A stretch of 64,000 nt of DNA, taken from an uncultured Gemmata sp. Its GTDB lineage: Bacteria > Planctomycetota > Planctomycetia > Gemmatales > Gemmataceae. The stretch covers positions 62,001 to 126,000 of the forward strand of contig CALDUT010000002.1 of NCBI GenBank assembly GCA_937924775.1. Direction: 5' to 3'. Positions 47,949 to 57,600 of the stretch are shown here, piece by piece (within the stretch, counting starts at the first letter, position 1; each line of letters starts with the position of its first letter). The notes below the pieces were generated by a model, which saw nothing but the letters and a program-made list of their open reading frames with translations, was not told the DNA's origin and searched no databases. The position numbers and the translations under genes were made by a program.

Positions 47949-48125
47949 GATCCGGTTCTCCGAAAAACCAGCAGGAGTTTACCACGACAGCCGCGCTGTT
48001 GCACGAACCATCCCCAGTCGTTGCGAAGTTCTTCTCAGGAAAGAATTTCGGCACTCGTCCGGTGGTTGGTGGGGGTGATACACTAGTAGAGAAGGTCCTC
48101 TCCCCTATGCGATGGAGCAACACTG

Positions 48126-48992
48126 ATGGCCGCACCGACACTGCCTATGGACGACCGCGATGGTCTCATCTGGTTCAATGGCCAGTTGGTGCCGTGGCGT
48201 GAGGCCAAAGTTCACGTTCTGATTCACAGCCTCCATTACGGCAATAGCGTGTTCGAAGGCGAGCGGATTTACAACGGGAAAGTTTTCAAGCTCACCGAAC
48301 ATTCCAGGCGCTTGCACAAATCGGCGAATATGCTGGCCTACGAACTGCCTTATTCCATCGAGGAACTCGATGCGGCCACCCGGCTGGTGGTTGCCCAGAA
48401 CAAGCTCGACAGCGGATATGTCCGGCCCCTGGCGTGGCGGGGAGCTGAAGTGATCGGCGTTTCAGCCCAAGGGACGAAAGTTCATGTGATGATCGCGGCA
48501 TTCCCTTGGGGCGCTTATTACGAGCAGAAAGCCATCCGGCTTGTCACCAGCCGCTGGAAACGTCCCAGCCCCGAAAGCTCCCCTGCCGGAAGTAAAGCGG
48601 CTGGGCTGTACATTATCTGTACATTGGCGAAGGATGAAGCCTTGGCCGCCGGCTACCACGATGCCCTTATGCACGATTATAAGGGCCGGCTCTCCGAAGC
48701 CACGGGGGCCAATCTGTTCCTAGTTATCAACGGCGAACTTCACACCCCCACCACCGAAACCATTCTCAACGGTATCACACGACTGACCGTCATGGATTTG
48801 GCACGCAAACGAGGTATCAAAGTCGTTGAACGGGAAATTTACCCCGATGAATTGGCACGGGCCAGCGAGGTATTCTTGACGGGCACCGCGGTGGAGGTGC
48901 AACCCGTGGCAGCGATCGACCAACGGGAATATCCGATCGGACCGATCACCACACAGCTTCAGGCCGACTATGCCGCGTTAGTTCGCTCCTGA
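48126..48992 (+). CDS. ilvE: branched-chain amino acid aminotransferase
   Basis: A 288-residue pyridoxal phosphate enzyme of fold type IV that makes leucine, isoleucine and valine from their 2-oxo acids. It has HSLHYGNSVFEGER near 34-47, the Schiff-base lysine 157 in AGSKAAGLY, EATGANLF near 191, and TVMDLARKRGI with LTGTAVEVQPV near the end. Length is slightly below the usual 300. GGAG lies about ten bases before the ATG. Confidence 0.93.
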   Translation: MAAPTLPMDDRDGLIWFNGQLVPWREAKVHVLIHSLHYGNSVFEGERIYNGKVFKLTEHSRRLHKSANMLAYELPYSIEELDAATRLVVAQNKLDSGYVRPLAWRGAEVIGVSAQGTKVHVMIAAFPWGAYYEQKAIRLVTSRWKRPSPESSPAGSKAAGLYIICTLAKDEALAAGYHDALMHDYKGRLSEATGANLFLVINGELHTPTTETILNGITRLTVMDLARKRGIKVVEREIYPDELARASEVFLTGTAVEVQPVAAIDQREYPIGPITTQLQADYAALVRS

Positions 48993-49005
48993 TGATCGGC
49001 GAGGT

Positions 49006-49020
49006 GTCGGAATTTCCGAC
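49006..49020. promoter_or_regulatory. palindromic operator-like site 1
   Basis: GTCGGAATTTCCGAC has perfect 7-base arms around a central T. It lies between ilvE and the isomerase gene. A near copy lies 55 bases further on, so it is a probable binding site for a dimeric regulator. Confidence 0.55.
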
Positions 49021-49060
49021 AAAATTCCGCGGCGTTAGCCCGGTAATCGCGGTCGTTGCT

Positions 49061-49075
49061 GTCAGAATATCCGAC
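49061..49075. promoter_or_regulatory. palindromic operator-like site 2
   Basis: GTCAGAATATCCGAC matches site 1 at 13 of 15 positions. It lies 24 bases before the isomerase start codon, where a bound protein would block initiation. Confidence 0.55.
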
Positions 49076-49098
49076 AGGTGGCCCTGCGAGGAGGCCTC

Positions 49099-49911
49099 AT
49101 GAAGTCCGCGGTCACGATCTGTCTGGTTCCCGAGGCTCGCGGTGGACCGTTCGTCTATTGGGACGATCTCGCGACCGCATGCCAACAAGCCGCTGCCCGT
49201 GGCTTTGACGCGGTGGAAATCTTCCCGCCCGATCCTGACGCCATCGATCCGCAGGAACTCCGCGGATTATTGGACGATCACGAACTGTCGCTGGCCGCGG
49301 TCGGCACCGCGGCCGGGTGGCTGAAACATCGGCTCACCCTCACCAGCTCGGAGGAAACCACACGCGACAAAGCCATTGGCTTCCTCCAACGGATGATGGA
49401 CTTCGCCAGCCCATTCGAAGCCCCAGTCATCGTGGGATCTATGCAAGGAAAAGCCGAGGCTCCAGTCACTCAACCAGTTGCGCTCCGCTATCTCGGCAAT
49501 GCCCTCTTCAAACTCGACGAACACGCCCACGATCTTGGTACCACACTGCTCTACGAACCCCTCAATCGCTACGAAACCAACCTCCTCAACACGCTCGCCG
49601 ATGCCGTCCAATTCCTCAACGCGATTCAGACACGCCAAGTGAAGATTCTGGCCGATTTGTACCACATGAATATCGAAGAAGCGAACTTGGCAGATGCTGT
49701 CCGCAACGCCGCAACGATGATTGGGCACGTTCACTTTGCCGACTCCAACCGCCGGGCCCCCGGTTTCGGCCATACCGATTTCCTGCCGATTATCGCGGCT
49801 TTGGTCGAAGGGGGCTACGCGGGTTACCTGTCCGCAGAAGTTCTTCCGTTGCCCGATTCGGACACCGCGGCGCGGCAGACAATCGCCACGTTCCGCCAGA
49901 TTGTCGGGTAG
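49099..49911 (+). CDS. sugar phosphate isomerase/epimerase (TIM barrel)
   Basis: A 270-residue protein of the xylose isomerase-like/AP endonuclease 2 barrel family. Metal ligand motifs are LLYEPLNRYETN (Glu), LADLYHMNIEE (Asp and His), GHVHFADSNRRAPGFGHTDF (His and Asp) and LSAEVLP (Glu). Such enzymes isomerise or epimerise sugars or inositols; the substrate is unknown. GAGGAGG lies five bases before the ATG. Two copies of an operator-like palindrome lie just upstream. Confidence 0.88.
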   Translation: MKSAVTICLVPEARGGPFVYWDDLATACQQAAARGFDAVEIFPPDPDAIDPQELRGLLDDHELSLAAVGTAAGWLKHRLTLTSSEETTRDKAIGFLQRMMDFASPFEAPVIVGSMQGKAEAPVTQPVALRYLGNALFKLDEHAHDLGTTLLYEPLNRYETNLLNTLADAVQFLNAIQTRQVKILADLYHMNIEEANLADAVRNAATMIGHVHFADSNRRAPGFGHTDFLPIIAALVEGGYAGYLSAEVLPLPDSDTAARQTIATFRQIVG

Positions 49912-50020
49912 GCCGAAACGGCCGTCTGGGTTGAAAACCGCCGCGTTGGTCTGTCCCTTCTGGTAGTTGTAAATCGCCCAGATTGTTGGCTAGAAAAGGC
50001 GAAAACGCAAATCAAAACGC

Positions 50021-50049
50021 TTGACGGCGCATCGTCGGGCCGTTATAGC
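50021..50049 (+). promoter_or_regulatory. candidate promoter of the secretin gene
   Basis: TTGACG at 50021-50026 and TATAGC at 50044-50049 are spaced 17 bases apart, about 180 bases before the secretin start. The 320-base gap 49912-50231 that contains it shows no gene. Confidence 0.5.
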
Positions 50050-50231
50050 CCACACGCTTTCTCACATACTCTCTACGCGGGGCATGAAGCCCGAGGAGAC
50101 GAGAGCCGGAGCTGCTGGGGCGGCTACCGGCGTTCGCGTCGGACACGGCCGGGTGGAACGGTCCACTCGGTGACCGGGGGATTTGATCCCGACGCGACTC
50201 GTTTGTCCAGCGCGGGGGAAGGAGGCCATTG

Positions 50232-53200
50232 GTGTTCCAGGCAAAGAAGTGGAGCTGGAAGCGGGTGGCGGCCAACCTGCTGCTGGTGCCGGTGCTGGCC
50301 GGGGGGTCGGTCGCCGTGGTCCACGCCCAGCTCGGTAAGGGAAGTGGCATCGGCGGAACCGCCAAAACCACCATGCCAGTAACCGGTACGGCCGCCAGCA
50401 GGCCGGTCACGGCACAAACTACCACCGCGACAACCAACGCGGACCCTAAACAACTGCTCCGGGAGGGCCGCCGCGCCCTCGATGAGGGGCGCTTCGCCGA
50501 CGCCCAAGATTTCGCACAAGCCGCCGAACGCAGCAACCCCAGCGGCAAATGGGGACTTTTCGACGATACGCCCAACGCCCTCCGCAAAGATATTCAGGCG
50601 GCCAAAACCCGCGCAGACAAGAAAAAAGCCGCGGAATTGGTCAAGGAAGCAAAAGCTCTAGCGGCGAAAAAAACCGCGACCGAAGCCGAATACGCTCACA
50701 ACCTCGACACCGCCCTGCAATTGGCTCGCCAGGCCGATCGCTTGCATGGCCCCTATTCCTCGTGGGATTGGAGCGACCGGGCCGATAAACTCATCAAAGA
50801 ACTGGAAGCCGCACGGGCCAAGCTCAAAGTCCCGGCCAAACCGATCGCTCCGAACACCACAGCCACAGCGTCAGTCAACACCACTCGACCCACCACCCCA
50901 ACCAGTTCCCCAGGTACCCAGCCCAGCGGTCCCGCTGTCGTCGGCCACAAAATGCCCACCACGCCGCCGGCTCCCGGGGGGGCGAACGATCCGAAAAAGG
51001 CCGCGGCTCTCAAACTGATGGCCGAAGGCCGGACACTCGCCGAACGCGGCGACCTGCTTGGGGCGAAAGCGAAGTTCATGGAAGCCGACAAACTCGGAGC
51101 GGCCTTCAGTGCGACCGAGTTCAATCCCGGCTTTGCTCTCCAAGACCTCCGTGCCCGCGGGGCGGACATGATCGACCGCAGCGTCCGCGACGCTCAAGCG
51201 GCGATGGCCACCAAAAATTACACGCAAGCTCAAGAAATCCTCAACCGGGCAGCGGAAGTCGCCACAGCTCTGGGTCTTTACCTCCAACCGGTGGCCGAAG
51301 CCAAGGCGGCGCTCTACCTGGCCTCTGGCGGGCAGTTCGGAGCCCCATCGCCCAGCGGCATCACCGCGACCGGTGGGTCGGAACACCTGATCCCAGCCCA
51401 CCCTGTCGGCTCCACCACCCCCACGCTTCCACCGGGGACTGCCACAGTTTATGGCAAACAGCCGGAAACTGTTGCCGCGGATGGCACCGCGACCGCGCGG
51501 CAACTACTCAACCAAGCCGTCTACGAGTTCCAGAAAGGCGAATTCGAAATCGCCGAAAAACTCGCCCAACAAGCCCATAACCAGGGGTTGCAGGAAGAAG
51601 CTCGGGCTCTGCTCAATAGTATCGATGCCGAGAAATTCCGGCAAAAGCAACGCAGTGCCGTGAATGCCGTGGCAACCGCCAAGGCGGCCTTCGACAAAAA
51701 GGATTATGAACGGGCTTTCAATGTTCTTATCCTCATCGAACCCAAGCTCTTGCCGTCCGAAGCGCAAGCAGCGCACGCGCAAATGCTGGCCGCGTGCAAA
51801 GCCCAACTTGACCAAGCGGGGAAAAACGACGTGATCGCCGTCGGCAGCCAGCAACCCGCCGCCAAAGATCCGCCCGGCACCGCGCAAGTCAACCCGCCGG
51901 CGTCATCGTCCCAAACCGCGGATTCACTCCGGTCGCTGCAGATCCAGAAGCTGCATGCGGAAGGTTTGGAAGTCCAGGAGAAAGCCCAGAAAGCCTTTGG
52001 CAGTGGCGAAACCGACCTCGCCATGCAAATGCTGATCGACTACGCGAACCGGGTGCGGGCTAGCGGTTTACCAGCCGGAGCCGTCAATCAACTGCTCCGC
52101 TCGGTGGAAGGCCGCTTGGAAACCTTCCGCATGCTCAAAGGCCAGGCGGATGCTATCGCCCGGCAAAACAAAGACAAGCGCGAAGCCCGCGAACTCATCA
52201 ACAATCGCGGTGTCGCGGAGGAAGAACGTAAACGCGACGTGGCCCAACTCGTGCGGCAATTCCACGATCTGATGAAAAAGAACGACTACGCGGCCGCCGA
52301 GCGTGTCGCCCTGCAGGCCAAACAACTCGATCCGGACGATCCGGCCGTTTCGGCTCTCTACGAAATGGCCAAAATGACCAAACGGATCAAAGAGGCTGAA
52401 CGCGACAAAGCCGCCAAAGAGAGCTTCTTCCTCGAAGGGTTGAACGACAATGACCGTATGGGGCCGTATGTCTCCACGGATAATCCCGTGGCCATTAAGC
52501 TCGAGGCGATGGAACGGGTTCGCCGGCGGGGTTCGCTGGACGATGCCTACCTGAAAACCCGCTCGCAGGCCGAGTACGAAATCGAAATGCGGCTGCAAAA
52601 GCCGATTTCAGTCGACTTCAACCAAACGCCGCTCGATCAGGCTATTGAAAACCTCAAAACGCTCACGAATCTGCCGTTGCAGTTCGATCGTCGGGCGATG
52701 GCCGAAGAGCAAATCAGTGAAGTGCAGCCGATCACCGTTAACCCGGGCACCCCGGTGGCAGCCAAGAACATTCTGGCCTTTATTTTGGAACAGGCTGGAT
52801 TGGGCTATGTGATCGAGCACGACATGGTGAAGATCACAACGCTCAAGAAGGCCAAAGGACGGATGGTGACCAAGGTCTTCTCGGTGGCCGACCTCGTCAC
52901 ACCGGTGCCCAATTTCGCCCTGCCGGACTACGCCAATTTGGCCAAAGCCTTACGCAACCCCATGCACGACGCCATCCAAAATTCGTCGTCGCCGTATGTG
53001 CCGCGGGGTGGTTTGGGTGGCGGGGTGCCGGTCAATAGCCCCCTGGTCGGTGAACTGGCCACCACCCCGGCGCTGCACCTGCCCGGCCAACGGCAGGGGG
53101 GGACTTTGCAGGCGAACCCAGTGGGGGATTCCGCCAACGTCACCGAAGCCAACAACATCAAGCACGAACAACTCATGAAGCTCATCACGAGCATGGTACG

Positions 53201-54329
53201 ACCCCACTCGTGGGACGCTCACGGTGGCCCCGGAAAACTCCAATATTACGAGATCGGTCATGCCCTGGTGGTGAACCAAACTGCGGATGTCATCTCGGAA
53301 ATTCAAGACTTGCTCGAAGCCTTGCGGCGGCTGCAAGACCTCGCTGTGGCCGTGGAGGTGCGCATTGTGTCGCTCTCCGAGGCGTTCTTCGAGCGGATGG
53401 GCTTGGATTTCTCGGTGAACATCAAAACCAACACCACCAAGTTCGAACCGGCTCTGACCAGTGGGATTTTCCGCCCGGAACCGTTCATCAACGACATCAA
53501 CAATAAAGGTGTCACAATCGGTTTGACTCCGGCGGGAACATTTACCCCCGACCTGGATGTGCCGATCCGGGCCACGAGCTTCCAACGGGCTATTCCCGGC
53601 TTTGGCGGCTTCCCGAACCAACCTGGTGATCAAGGTGGGATTGCCTTGGGCCTGGCGTTCTTGAACGATATTCAGGTGTATACATTGCTCGAGTTGGCCC
53701 AAGGCGATCGGCGTTTCAACATCATGCAAGCGCCGAAACTCACCCTCTTCAACGGCCAAACCTCGACCCTGGCGGTGAACGATTTGCAATTCTTCTTAGC
53801 CAGTGTTTCGGTCTTGCAGGTGAATGGTCAGTTGGTGTTCATCCCCAACAACACCCCTTTGCCGGTGGGGGTCAACATCACGATTCAAACCGTGGTTTCG
53901 GCGGACCGTCGCTTTGTTCGTCTCAACCTGCCGGTGAACTTCACCACCAACTTCTCCGCGAACGTACCGCTGTTCCCGTTCACCACCTTCATCACCCCGG
54001 TGTTTGAGGGGGGGAGCCAAGGTCAGCCGGTACCGTTCACGCAGTTCCTGCAACAACCGGGTTTCACCACGGTGAACGTTCAGACCACGGTGGTTTGCCC
54101 CGATGGCGGTACGGTGCTGCTGGGTGGTTTGAAGACCTTGTCGGAAAACCGCAACGAGTTCGGCCCGCCGTTCTTGAGCAAGATTCCCTACATCAGTCGG
54201 TTGTTCAAGAACGTGGGGGTGGGGCGTGAAAGCGCACACGTCATGATCATGGTGACACCGCGGATCATCATCAACTCGGAGGAGGAAATCTTCCAGACGG
54301 AAGGCCGCTTGCCGGGTGAAGTCCGCTAA
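50232..54329 (+). CDS. very large TPR-secretin (type II secretion GspD/PilQ-like)
   Basis: A 1365-residue outer-membrane channel protein, about twice the usual length. The signal-like start (AANLLLVPVLAGGSVAVVHAQ) is followed by ~700 residues of helical repeats (LLREGRRALDEGRFADAQDFAQ, NYTQAQEILNRAAEVATALG, KPYEFQKGEFEIAEKLAQQA in outline) joined by Pro/Thr linkers. Residues about 790-860 look like a secretin N-domain (KPISVDFNQTPLDQAIENL). From about 1035 to the end is the secretin barrel: AVEVRIVSLSEAFFERMGL, RRFNIMQAPKLTLFNGQ, and the signature GPPFLSKIPYISRLFKNVG. No other secretion genes lie nearby. I chose the GTG at 50232, six bases after GGAGG; a TTG three bases earlier is an alternative. 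Confidence 0.9.
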   Translation: MFQAKKWSWKRVAANLLLVPVLAGGSVAVVHAQLGKGSGIGGTAKTTMPVTGTAASRPVTAQTTTATTNADPKQLLREGRRALDEGRFADAQDFAQAAERSNPSGKWGLFDDTPNALRKDIQAAKTRADKKKAAELVKEAKALAAKKTATEAEYAHNLDTALQLARQADRLHGPYSSWDWSDRADKLIKELEAARAKLKVPAKPIAPNTTATASVNTTRPTTPTSSPGTQPSGPAVVGHKMPTTPPAPGGANDPKKAAALKLMAEGRTLAERGDLLGAKAKFMEADKLGAAFSATEFNPGFALQDLRARGADMIDRSVRDAQAAMATKNYTQAQEILNRAAEVATALGLYLQPVAEAKAALYLASGGQFGAPSPSGITATGGSEHLIPAHPVGSTTPTLPPGTATVYGKQPETVAADGTATARQLLNQAVYEFQKGEFEIAEKLAQQAHNQGLQEEARALLNSIDAEKFRQKQRSAVNAVATAKAAFDKKDYERAFNVLILIEPKLLPSEAQAAHAQMLAACKAQLDQAGKNDVIAVGSQQPAAKDPPGTAQVNPPASSSQTADSLRSLQIQKLHAEGLEVQEKAQKAFGSGETDLAMQMLIDYANRVRASGLPAGAVNQLLRSVEGRLETFRMLKGQADAIARQNKDKREARELINNRGVAEEERKRDVAQLVRQFHDLMKKNDYAAAERVALQAKQLDPDDPAVSALYEMAKMTKRIKEAERDKAAKESFFLEGLNDNDRMGPYVSTDNPVAIKLEAMERVRRRGSLDDAYLKTRSQAEYEIEMRLQKPISVDFNQTPLDQAIENLKTLTNLPLQFDRRAMAEEQISEVQPITVNPGTPVAAKNILAFILEQAGLGYVIEHDMVKITTLKKAKGRMVTKVFSVADLVTPVPNFALPDYANLAKALRNPMHDAIQNSSSPYVPRGGLGGGVPVNSPLVGELATTPALHLPGQRQGGTLQANPVGDSANVTEANNIKHEQLMKLITSMVRPHSWDAHGGPGKLQYYEIGHALVVNQTADVISEIQDLLEALRRLQDLAVAVEVRIVSLSEAFFERMGLDFSVNIKTNTTKFEPALTSGIFRPEPFINDINNKGVTIGLTPAGTFTPDLDVPIRATSFQRAIPGFGGFPNQPGDQGGIALGLAFLNDIQVYTLLELAQGDRRFNIMQAPKLTLFNGQTSTLAVNDLQFFLASVSVLQVNGQLVFIPNNTPLPVGVNITIQTVVSADRRFVRLNLPVNFTTNFSANVPLFPFTTFITPVFEGGSQGQPVPFTQFLQQPGFTTVNVQTTVVCPDGGTVLLGGLKTLSENRNEFGPPFLSKIPYISRLFKNVGVGRESAHVMIMVTPRIIINSEEEIFQTEGRLPGEVR

Positions 54330-54353
54330 CCGGATGCGAAAAGCTGTCGATCC

Positions 54354-54388
54354 AGCCTACGCGGGTGGACATCCGCGTAGGCTTTTTC
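54354..54388 (+). terminator. intrinsic terminator of the secretin gene
   Basis: AGCCTACGCGG (54354-54364) and CCGCGTAGGCT (54373-54383) pair perfectly across eight bases, followed by a run of T. Confidence 0.92.
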
Positions 54389-54422
54389 ATCTGTAAGCGA
54401 AAATTTCGCGCTGTACATGAAA

Positions 54423-54460
54423 CACCATCGCCCACCGGCTCAAGCCAGTGGGCGATGGTG
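54423..54460 (-). terminator. candidate terminator of the second DUF1501 gene
   Basis: CACCATCGCCCAC (54423-54435) and GTGGGCGATGGTG (54448-54460) form a 13-base stem with an inner GGCT/AGCC stem. Read on the minus strand it is followed by TTT. It lies 31 bases beyond the DUF1501 stop. Confidence 0.7.
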
Positions 54461-54491
54461 GCTTCCGATACGGTAGTCAGGCTGAGGTGGT

Positions 54492-55811
54492 TCAGAACAA
54501 TTCTTTCACGGGTTTGCCTTCGGGGCACAGTTCGATCGGCCGCCCATCTTGCGTCTTATACCATGTGTGGAGATTGACACCCAAGACTGTGTAGATGGTG
54601 GCCGCGAGGTCTTGGGGACTGACGGGGTTATCGGTCACCACTTCTGCCAAGGCGTTGGTTTGGCCGATGACTTGACCCACCTTCAGGCCACCGCCTGCCA
54701 TGAGGGCCACGCCGGCCGTGCTCCAGTGGTCGCGGCCGGCGGTGGGGTTGACTTTCGGAGTCCGCCCAAAGTCGCCAAACCATACGACGAGAGTTTCCGG
54801 GAGCAATCCGCGGACATCGAGATCGTCGAGCAAGGCCGACAGTCCGCGGTCGATCCGCGGCATCAGGCGATCTTTGAGGCTCCGGAAGTTGTTGGTGTGG
54901 GTATCCCAGCCGCCATCGGTGACCGTGACAAACTGTACCCCGGCTTCGATCAGCCGCCGGGCTAATAAGCAGCTTTGACCGAATTGGTTGCGGCCGTAGA
55001 TTTCACGGGTTTTGGGGCTTTCCAAGGTGAGGTCGAAGGCTTTCTTGGCCGCAGGGCTGGTGATGATGTCGTGGGCTTTTTCGTAGAATTCGTCGCGTGC
55101 TTTCACCACACCAGCGCTTTCAACCGTCTTTTGATAATTCTCCAAATCGGACAACATCGCGTAGCGGCGGTCGAGCCGCTGCCGCTCCGCAGCGGTGCTA
55201 ACAGCCAAATCGCGCACTTTGAACGCCGGCGAGTTCGGATCATCCGGAACTTCAAACGGGTTGAACTGATCGCCGAGGAAACCCGCAATTCCACCGTTGA
55301 AGCGGCGGTCGATGGCCCGGCCCAATTGCACAAACGGTAGCATGCCGTCGACATAACCGCGTTCCTTGGCAATGACCGAGCCGTAACACGGGAAGGGGAG
55401 CGAGGCGTTGAACTTGTGCCCGCTCATCATGAGGTGGTCGGCCACTCCGTGCGAGCCATTTTTGGGATCGTGTCCCCGGATGATGGCGAGTTTGTCGGTC
55501 CGCATTGCCAGAAGCGGTGCCACGTCGGCGAAACGCACGCCCGGCAGTGTGGTGGCCACGGTTCCAAACTCCCCGCGAATTTCCACCGGGGCATCGGGTT
55601 TGGGGTCGAAGGTGTCGATGTGGCTGGGGCCCCCTTGCATCCATAAGAGGATGCAGCGTTTGGCTTTGGCTTTTTGTTCCGGGTGGTGGCTGCGGGCCTG
55701 GAGATACTGGGGCAAGCTCAGCCCAAATGCGGTCAAACCACCCAAGCGTAAGAAGGTGCGGCGTGATACACCTGAACAATCCGACGTTACGCCAGTTGTG
55801 ATGTCCAACAT
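54492..55811 (-). CDS. DUF1501 family protein (Tat-exported), second copy
   Basis: A 439-residue protein with SRRTFLRLGGLTAFG as twin-arginine signal, then LLWMQGGPSHIDTFDPKPDA, VTVTDGGWDTHTNNF and WFGDFGRTPKVNPTAGRDHW. Its motifs match the copy at 41360, but it has no DUF1549/1553 gene beside it. The ATG at 55811 lies 25 codons inside the longest frame and directly precedes the family-typical start. Confidence 0.9.
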   Translation of the reverse strand: MLDITTGVTSDCSGVSRRTFLRLGGLTAFGLSLPQYLQARSHHPEQKAKAKRCILLWMQGGPSHIDTFDPKPDAPVEIRGEFGTVATTLPGVRFADVAPLLAMRTDKLAIIRGHDPKNGSHGVADHLMMSGHKFNASLPFPCYGSVIAKERGYVDGMLPFVQLGRAIDRRFNGGIAGFLGDQFNPFEVPDDPNSPAFKVRDLAVSTAAERQRLDRRYAMLSDLENYQKTVESAGVVKARDEFYEKAHDIITSPAAKKAFDLTLESPKTREIYGRNQFGQSCLLARRLIEAGVQFVTVTDGGWDTHTNNFRSLKDRLMPRIDRGLSALLDDLDVRGLLPETLVVWFGDFGRTPKVNPTAGRDHWSTAGVALMAGGGLKVGQVIGQTNALAEVVTDNPVSPQDLAATIYTVLGVNLHTWYKTQDGRPIELCPEGKPVKELF

Positions 55812-56020
55812 AGGCGGGCACCCGATTGGGGTGTGATGGTATGGAGGGAGACGCGAGCGAATGGTAACTTTCGCTGGCAAATACAAAGATCGGGGAATTT
55901 CTGGTGTTTGTCAATCGAAAATCCGCCTGAGCGCAAGAAATTCTTTGTCCTCTTCGAAGCTTTCTCTTCGAAGCTTTCTCCTCTTCTCCAAATGGTCTTT
56001 TTTGCGGTTTTTCTCCATAC

Positions 56021-56533
56021 TTAGCCATCGCTGGGCTTTTCGGACATGATGGGTTGCTCCGACCAGCGGAGTTGGCCAGCCGTCGGGCCACAGTCGCGGC
56101 AGTACCAGCCGGTGATCCGGCGGGGCCGACGATGGCGATGGAAACGTTGGTGGCAGGTGGGACAGATGGCTTGCCAGCGGCCGTAGGGCATTTGCACTTC
56201 GTCGCCACAGCAGCGTTCGGGTGTGGCCCCGATTTCGCGGCATTTGGCTTTCCACACGGCATCGTGCCCATGTCCGGGGCCTACCAACGCATGGGCGATC
56301 TCATGTAACAGAGTGTCACAAACATCTGCGTCGGAGTTGCGTTCGACAAAGTACACAGACAATTCGATGCGTCCGGGTTCACCGCGATGGGGGTAGAAGC
56401 ACACCCCGGCTCGCCGCAGATTCCGGTTGAAGCCAAATTCCCAATCTTGTAGTCCGTGCGTATTGAGCAGTTGCCGGGCCCATTCGCGAATGCGTGCGGC
56501 CCGTTGCGTGAGGCGAAACGGCCGGTCTGTCAT
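56021..56533 (-). CDS. SprT-like zinc metalloprotein
   Basis: A 170-residue protein with a metalloprotease motif LLHEIAHALVGPGHGHDAVW: HEIAH at 77-81 and the third histidine near 90. A C-terminal zinc ribbon has CPTCHQRF and YCRDCG. This layout matches the SprT/Spartan family, in eukaryotes a protease for DNA-protein crosslinks; in bacteria the role is not established. The start at 56533 begins MTDRPFRL; upstream codons are an implausible extension. Confidence 0.88.
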   Translation of the reverse strand: MTDRPFRLTQRAARIREWARQLLNTHGLQDWEFGFNRNLRRAGVCFYPHRGEPGRIELSVYFVERNSDADVCDTLLHEIAHALVGPGHGHDAVWKAKCREIGATPERCCGDEVQMPYGRWQAICPTCHQRFHRHRRPRRITGWYCRDCGPTAGQLRWSEQPIMSEKPSDG

Positions 56534-56595
56534 TGTGGTGATGGTGATAATCTGTAAGTTCTTCTTATCATTGATGTTACGGCAGTGGACGGCGT

Positions 56596-57600
56596 TTATC
56601 GAGCTTCCAAGGCCAACGCGAGAGCCGTTGTGGCCCAACCGCTGGCCGCGATAGAGAGGAACTGGTTTTTCCCGTGGGGGAAGCCGCTTTCGTAGTATGG
56701 TTGGAAGGGGCGGCTGCGGGATTTTACCAGCCAAGTTCCGTCGCGGCGTTGGGTTTTGAGCAGGAACGCTAGCCCCGCCTGATAGGCCGGGGAGTTGCAT
56801 TTGAGAGCGCCGGCTTCGTGGAGAGCGAAAAGGGCTGTTCCCGTGGCATACACATCGCTAGCCCCGGTGCTCAGTTGGGACCAGCCACCATCAGGCCGTT
56901 GCTCGTGGAGCAAGTCCCAGGCCGCTGCGGCAATTTCTGGGCGAGCGGCTCCTGCTTCTTTCAGAGCCAGTAATCGGAAGACGCGGTCTTCCGTATCCCG
57001 CGGCGTGGTTTGGATGAGCCATTTCTGGGCATCGGTCCGTCGTTTGTTCATTTTTTGAACATCTACTTTCGCGGCCGGGCCCCAAACCCGCAGGCCCCGG
57101 AGAGCGAGATACGTGGTTGTGAAGTGGCTGGCTTCTGTGGGTGGGCGGTTCGACATTGTCCGCCAATGATCGCGTTCCGCTTGGGTTTTCAGCAGGTACT
57201 CGACGACGGCTGCGGTATTGTCATTGGGTTGATGCCCCGCCAATTCGAGCGTCAAGAGGGCATAACCCGCTGTGGCGACCTGCCCGCCAGTGCCTCGACC
57301 CTCGCGAAACCGCGGACGGTTGGTTTCGAGAAATTGGGCGATGTGTTCCGCTTGGGATTGGAACAAGTCCGCAGGCAGTTGAAACCCGCGTTGCCGGGCG
57401 GTGGCAAACGCCAGCATGGGGGAAGCCTGGTTGTGGCAGGCGAAGCAGGTTTTTTGTTCGGCGTGACCCTTGGCCCCGGCGACGAGGGCCGGGAGGGCCG
57501 ATTCCATCGCTTTCCGCAAATTGGCGGGAGTAGGGGCTGGGCCCGGCAGCATCGACAGAGGTAGCATCGACAGAGCAAGAAAAATCGTCGCCTTCAACAT
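56596..57600 (-). CDS. exported protein with heme motif and squalene-cyclase-like repeats
   Basis: A 334-residue protein with a signal peptide (MLKATIFLALSMLPLSML), a c-type heme motif CFACH near residue 50, and an alpha/alpha toroid of the terpene cyclase/prenyltransferase type. Repeat blocks include LLHEQRPDGGWSQL, AGLAFLLKTQRRDGTWLV and TAGYALLTLELAGHQPND. The catalytic DxDD of squalene-hopene cyclase was not seen, so cyclase activity is doubtful. A redox or binding role is possible. The chosen ATG lies 14 codons inside the longest frame. Confidence 0.8.
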   Translation of the reverse strand: MLKATIFLALSMLPLSMLPGPAPTPANLRKAMESALPALVAGAKGHAEQKTCFACHNQASPMLAFATARQRGFQLPADLFQSQAEHIAQFLETNRPRFREGRGTGGQVATAGYALLTLELAGHQPNDNTAAVVEYLLKTQAERDHWRTMSNRPPTEASHFTTTYLALRGLRVWGPAAKVDVQKMNKRRTDAQKWLIQTTPRDTEDRVFRLLALKEAGAARPEIAAAAWDLLHEQRPDGGWSQLSTGASDVYATGTALFALHEAGALKCNSPAYQAGLAFLLKTQRRDGTWLVKSRSRPFQPYYESGFPHGKNQFLSIAASGWATTALALALEAR

